Shown one piece after another: positions 61,254-64,000 of a stretch of 64,000 nt of DNA. This stretch comes from Phanerodontia chrysosporium (lineage: Eukaryota; Basidiomycota; Agaricomycetes; Polyporales; Phanerochaetaceae). Position numbers and translations under genes: made by a program. The notes beneath the pieces are model-generated. The model had not been told where the DNA came from. It saw nothing but the letters and a program-made list of their open reading frames with translations, and searched no databases. The stretch covers positions 930,001 to 994,000 of the forward strand of contig MJGA01000008.1 in assembly GCA_001910725.1 (NCBI GenBank), written 5' to 3'. How positions within the stretch are numbered: the stretch's first letter is position 1; every line of letters starts with the position of its first letter.

Positions 61254-61842
61254 GAGGCGTCAGCAAACGCTCAGAGGGGACATCGCTTGCTGTAGGGTAT
61301 GACACTACCCTTTGTCGTCGGACATTCTAGCCATTTGTTATCGATCGCTATCCTAGCCCGTGTAAAACGCAAACTGAAAGTATAATGTACCTAGATAGAA
61401 TGTATACTTGCTCTCTCGACATCTTTGTGAGACAGTGGGGTTTGACTAGCCAGGAGTTAGAGAGGGGTTTCGGAGCATACTCGCAGAGTGCTCTCTTGGG
61501 TATGGCTGCGAAGAGGAGCGGCAAGCAGCCAAGACACTGGACATTGACAGGCCGAGGGTTGCTTGGAAAACTGGAGCTGAAGCCGAGTAAGAGGCTGTAG
61601 TGGGGATAGAGTGGGGTTTTGGGGCGGCGTGCTTGGATTGGCTCGTCTCGGAGCGGGAGTGATGGCTCCCGTGCGCCTCTCCGCTGTGTATATCTTCCTG
61701 CACGAGCATGATTCGTCCCACTCCTGCGACGCTGCCCGACCCGCAGCCCACGTCCTGCCCTGCCCGAGCAGTGCTCAGTCCCCGCCCGAGCCACATATAG
61801 CTCCCCGGTCATCCTCGCGCGCGGCGCTAACACTCGTTCACC
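61254..61842. other. Intergenic
   Basis: About 590 bases between same-strand genes; overlapping short frames on both strands have no support. The part before 61843 should be the promoter of the DUF1275 gene. Confidence 0.4.
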
Positions 61843-62862
61843 ATGTCTTCCTCGCTCAAGGACTCGCTACCAGCCCCCGGCTCATCCCCCGCACCCAGCG
61901 ACAGAGAATATGCGCTCTGGATGTCGCCCACCGCCATCTTCAGCAAGAGGCACCTCATGCAGGACGTCGACGGAGAGAGGTCGACGTTCCCGCTCGCGGC
62001 GTACTGCTTCATGACCGGCTTCATGTGCGTCCCTTGACTCATGCTCTGCTACCCTCTTATCTGACCCGCTCTCGTCCCCAGCGATTCGGTCTGTTTCTCA
62101 GCGATCTTCGTATGGTGTGCGTTCCAGACCGGAAACACCGTCCAGGTATGTGCGATCTAGCAGTTCCCCTGGCTTCCTCTCACACCAGCTCCAGCTTGCC
62201 CTCGCGCTTGCCCGCCTCTTCCAGGGCCCTCCTGGCGAGCGTGACACCTCCTTCCACCTTGCTGATAAGCAAGCCCTCACGTCTGTCCTTACGTTCATCT
62301 TCGGTGCCTTCCTCGGCCGCATCGGCGACCGCATGGGGGCCAAGACCCGCGCCTGGCTCTTCCTCGGGACCTTCATCCAGACACTCTTCACCATGGCCGC
62401 CGCCATCGCCATCTGGAAGAGCGGAGAGCCGAGCTTTGCAGATGAGCGGTCGAACCCTGCGTGGCGCAATGCGCTTTCGTTCGTCACTATCGGCTTCATG
62501 AGCGCGAGCATGGGTCTTCAGGGCATCATGGGCAAGCGCGTGAATACTCAGTTCGCGACGACCAGTGCGTATATACGGCCTGCGGTCTGCTTGTCCCCGA
62601 CTGACCGCCGTTTGTAGTTGTGCTTACCACCGTATGGTGCGAGCTCATGGCGGACCCGAAGCTCTTCCAGCTCCGCCGTGTCGTGACTCGCGACCACAAG
62701 GTCATTGGTATCGTGGCGCTCTTTATCGGCGGTTTTGCTGGACGCGCCATCCTCGACAGGATTGGATCCGCCGGTGCCCTCGGTGTTGGCACCGGAATCC
62801 GATTCCTCATCTCTGTGTGGTGGTTCTTCGTCCCAGGGAAGCAGACTCCGACCAAGAAGTAG
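61843..62862 (+). CDS. DUF1275 (YoaK-type) integral membrane protein
   Basis: Start at 61843 (MSSSLKDSLPAPGSSPAPSD). Family landmarks: FPLAAYCFMTGFMDSVCFSA, IFVWCAFQTGNTVQ (the conserved NxTQTGN-like turn), LFQGPPGERDTSFHLADKQA, LTFIFGAFLGRIGDRMG, TIGFMSASMGLQGIMGKRVN, TIVLTTVWCELMADPKLF, and a last TM TGIRFLISVWWFF. About five to six hydrophobic segments. Four exons. Members are widespread in bacteria and fungi; transport function is assumed but unproven. Stop at 62862. Confidence 0.9.
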
Positions 62863-63797
62863 AGGGCCTGACGCCCCTATATACTGCGTCTGCTTGACCT
62901 GACTCATTTCGCTGCTCGTAGTAGTGGAGGGCTGGGGACGTCATGGAGGAGGGGAGTATCCTGAACGTTCGTTGTGACCCGCAAGATGATACCAGGCAAT
63001 AGAGCAGCCACTAGACACAAGACATTCACGTTCATTCATCCTTCTTCTTCGAGATTTCTGTGCTCTCCTGTCGTAATAGTTGTAATCGAATTTGTTGTTT
63101 TTGGATGGATATTGTGCACTCGATGACTGCTCGAACCAAAGCTTCGCAATGCTGGAACGTTTGGGCGCCGACGCTCACTCTGAATCGCGTGTGGGAAGAG
63201 CGCACGTGACTGATGCGAAGGAGTATAAAATTCTCGCAGCATGCGCTTTCTTTCCTCACTCATTTCTGGACTCGCACTATTGTCCCCCTGCTGATTCTCA
63301 TCTCTTCTCGCAGGAGTCTACCGCAAGTCCAAGAGCAATCTTGGATGCCTCAGCTGGAGCGCGTGCCATCCATTTTCTGGAGGTCGTTCGACATGGCATC
63401 GTGTTCCTTACCAGAGGTATTACATACTGTCGTATACTGTCTCATGCTCTCCAATACACATTTTTGCCGTGCAAGTACCATTCGCTGTTTGTCTGCGCGA
63501 TTTATTCGTGTTTTCAGGTAGTCCTAAGCCGTCAAAGCGTTGTATGTGCGGATTGGTCTTGGGAGGTATTCGTAGGTGGTCTGTCCTTGATAGGTGGTCT
63601 TCGACGTGGTGGCACTCTTCACAGTTTTCGATGGGATGTTGGGCAACGTCATCGTCATCGCGCTCGTCACCTAGCTTCGATTTCCTCCACAGCTACGTCA
63701 GGGTATTTCGATCGGCTTATAACCACAGCGCGTCGCGAGTTGGACTTGCTCTCACAAATCCGCCACAGTTTATTCGTCCACCAGCACCCTCACGACA
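62863..63797. other. Intergenic, promoter of the last gene
   Basis: About 930 bases. It contains TATA-like GAGTATAAAATTC at 63222-63230 followed by ATGCGCTTTCTTTCCTCACT, a possible start of a short secreted frame (MRFLSSLISGLALLSPC, stop), and GGCTTATAACC near 63715. A 247-codon frame (63092-63835) overlaps these and the next gene and is judged chance. A transcript here is possible but not shown. Confidence 0.4.
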
Positions 63798-64000
63798 ATG
63801 TCCAAAAGCAAGTACAATGGGTCTGGAATGCCTGATGGTGCGTCGAACCGTAGTGGGTGTCGTGCTAGTGCTAACAGAAGAATGCAGGGAGCGCGGATAT
63901 TGTCGTCAGCTTAGACACCGTGTCGGTGACCGAGCAACGCAAGCCGTGGACGGACTGGACCAACATCAAGCAGGCTGGTATTCCGCGGGCGAATCTTGCT
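63798..64000 (+). CDS. Partial gene, 5' end only
   Basis: ATG at 63798: MSKSKYNGSGMPDG, an intron (GTGCGTCGAACC...AATGCAG), then SADIVVSLDTVSVTEQRKPW and TDWTNIKQAGIPRANLA, continuing out of the window. The phase matches across the intron. The frame is distinct from the overlapping 247-codon frame. Too short to name the family; no signal peptide. Confidence 0.6.

Noticed and set aside
63092..63835. 247-codon plus frame
   Set aside because: It crosses a TATA-like site and the start of the better supported gene at 63798 in another frame.

Overview
This window is nuclear DNA from a filamentous fungus, most likely a mushroom-forming basidiomycete (Agaricomycetes). Genes are dense and on both strands. 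Most have several introns of about 45-70 bases with GTNNGT donors and, in places, a CTAAC branch site. A single-chain ATP-citrate lyase is the form known from basidiomycetes and animals, whereas ascomycetes split it into two genes. DUF6534-type and UstYa-type families, both typical of mushrooms, are also present. The order cannot be fixed from sequence alone.

Layout. 1-4.3 kb: a partial unknown gene, then divergent ribosomal protein genes (uS8/RPS22 and eS17/RPS17). 4.9-5.8 kb: two intron-bearing tRNA-Pro(TGG) genes in opposite orientation. 6.1-12.7 kb: a very large Hsp90/sacsin-type ATPase with a C-terminal HEIAH metalloprotease-like motif. 12.8-18.8 kb: a small unknown gene, a recyclin/Pof6-type F-box protein with a tRNA-Ala in its promoter, and an ECM11-like gene. 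19-25.8 kb: two nearly identical UstYa-type oxidase genes facing each other around a proteasome subunit, a thioesterase, a truncated UstYa-like gene, a 223-bp MITE and a 7-TM-like protein. 25.8-31 kb is gene-poor, with a GNAT acetyltransferase and a possible tiny secreted peptide. 31-44 kb: CSE1 exportin, a multi-pass membrane protein, a pRiA4b-ORF3-like/MYND protein, a Spo7-like protein and ETF-ubiquinone oxidoreductase. 45-56.5 kb: a Ser/Pro-rich protein, mitochondrial ferredoxin (Yah1), a secreted protein, an intron-rich DUF6534 protein and a prenylated ubiquitin-fold (UBL3-like) protein. 57-64 kb: ATP-citrate lyase, a DUF1275 membrane protein and the 5' end of one more gene.

Most genes are housekeeping: translation, nuclear transport, proteasome, mitochondrial Fe-S and electron transfer, cytosolic acetyl-CoA supply. 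The accessory interest is the UstYa segment and the ATPase-metallopeptidase protein. ETF-QO needs an Fe-S cluster, and Yah1 belongs to the pathway that builds them, so those two are functionally linked.

Quality warning. At least seven otherwise well-preserved genes or gene positions have a single-base frame break, nearly all in short C or G runs (three in ATP-citrate lyase alone). The pattern suggests consensus errors in the assembly rather than pseudogenes, so any automatic annotation of this window will be broken at those points. Exon coordinates below were read by eye; gene spans are first to last coding base including introns.
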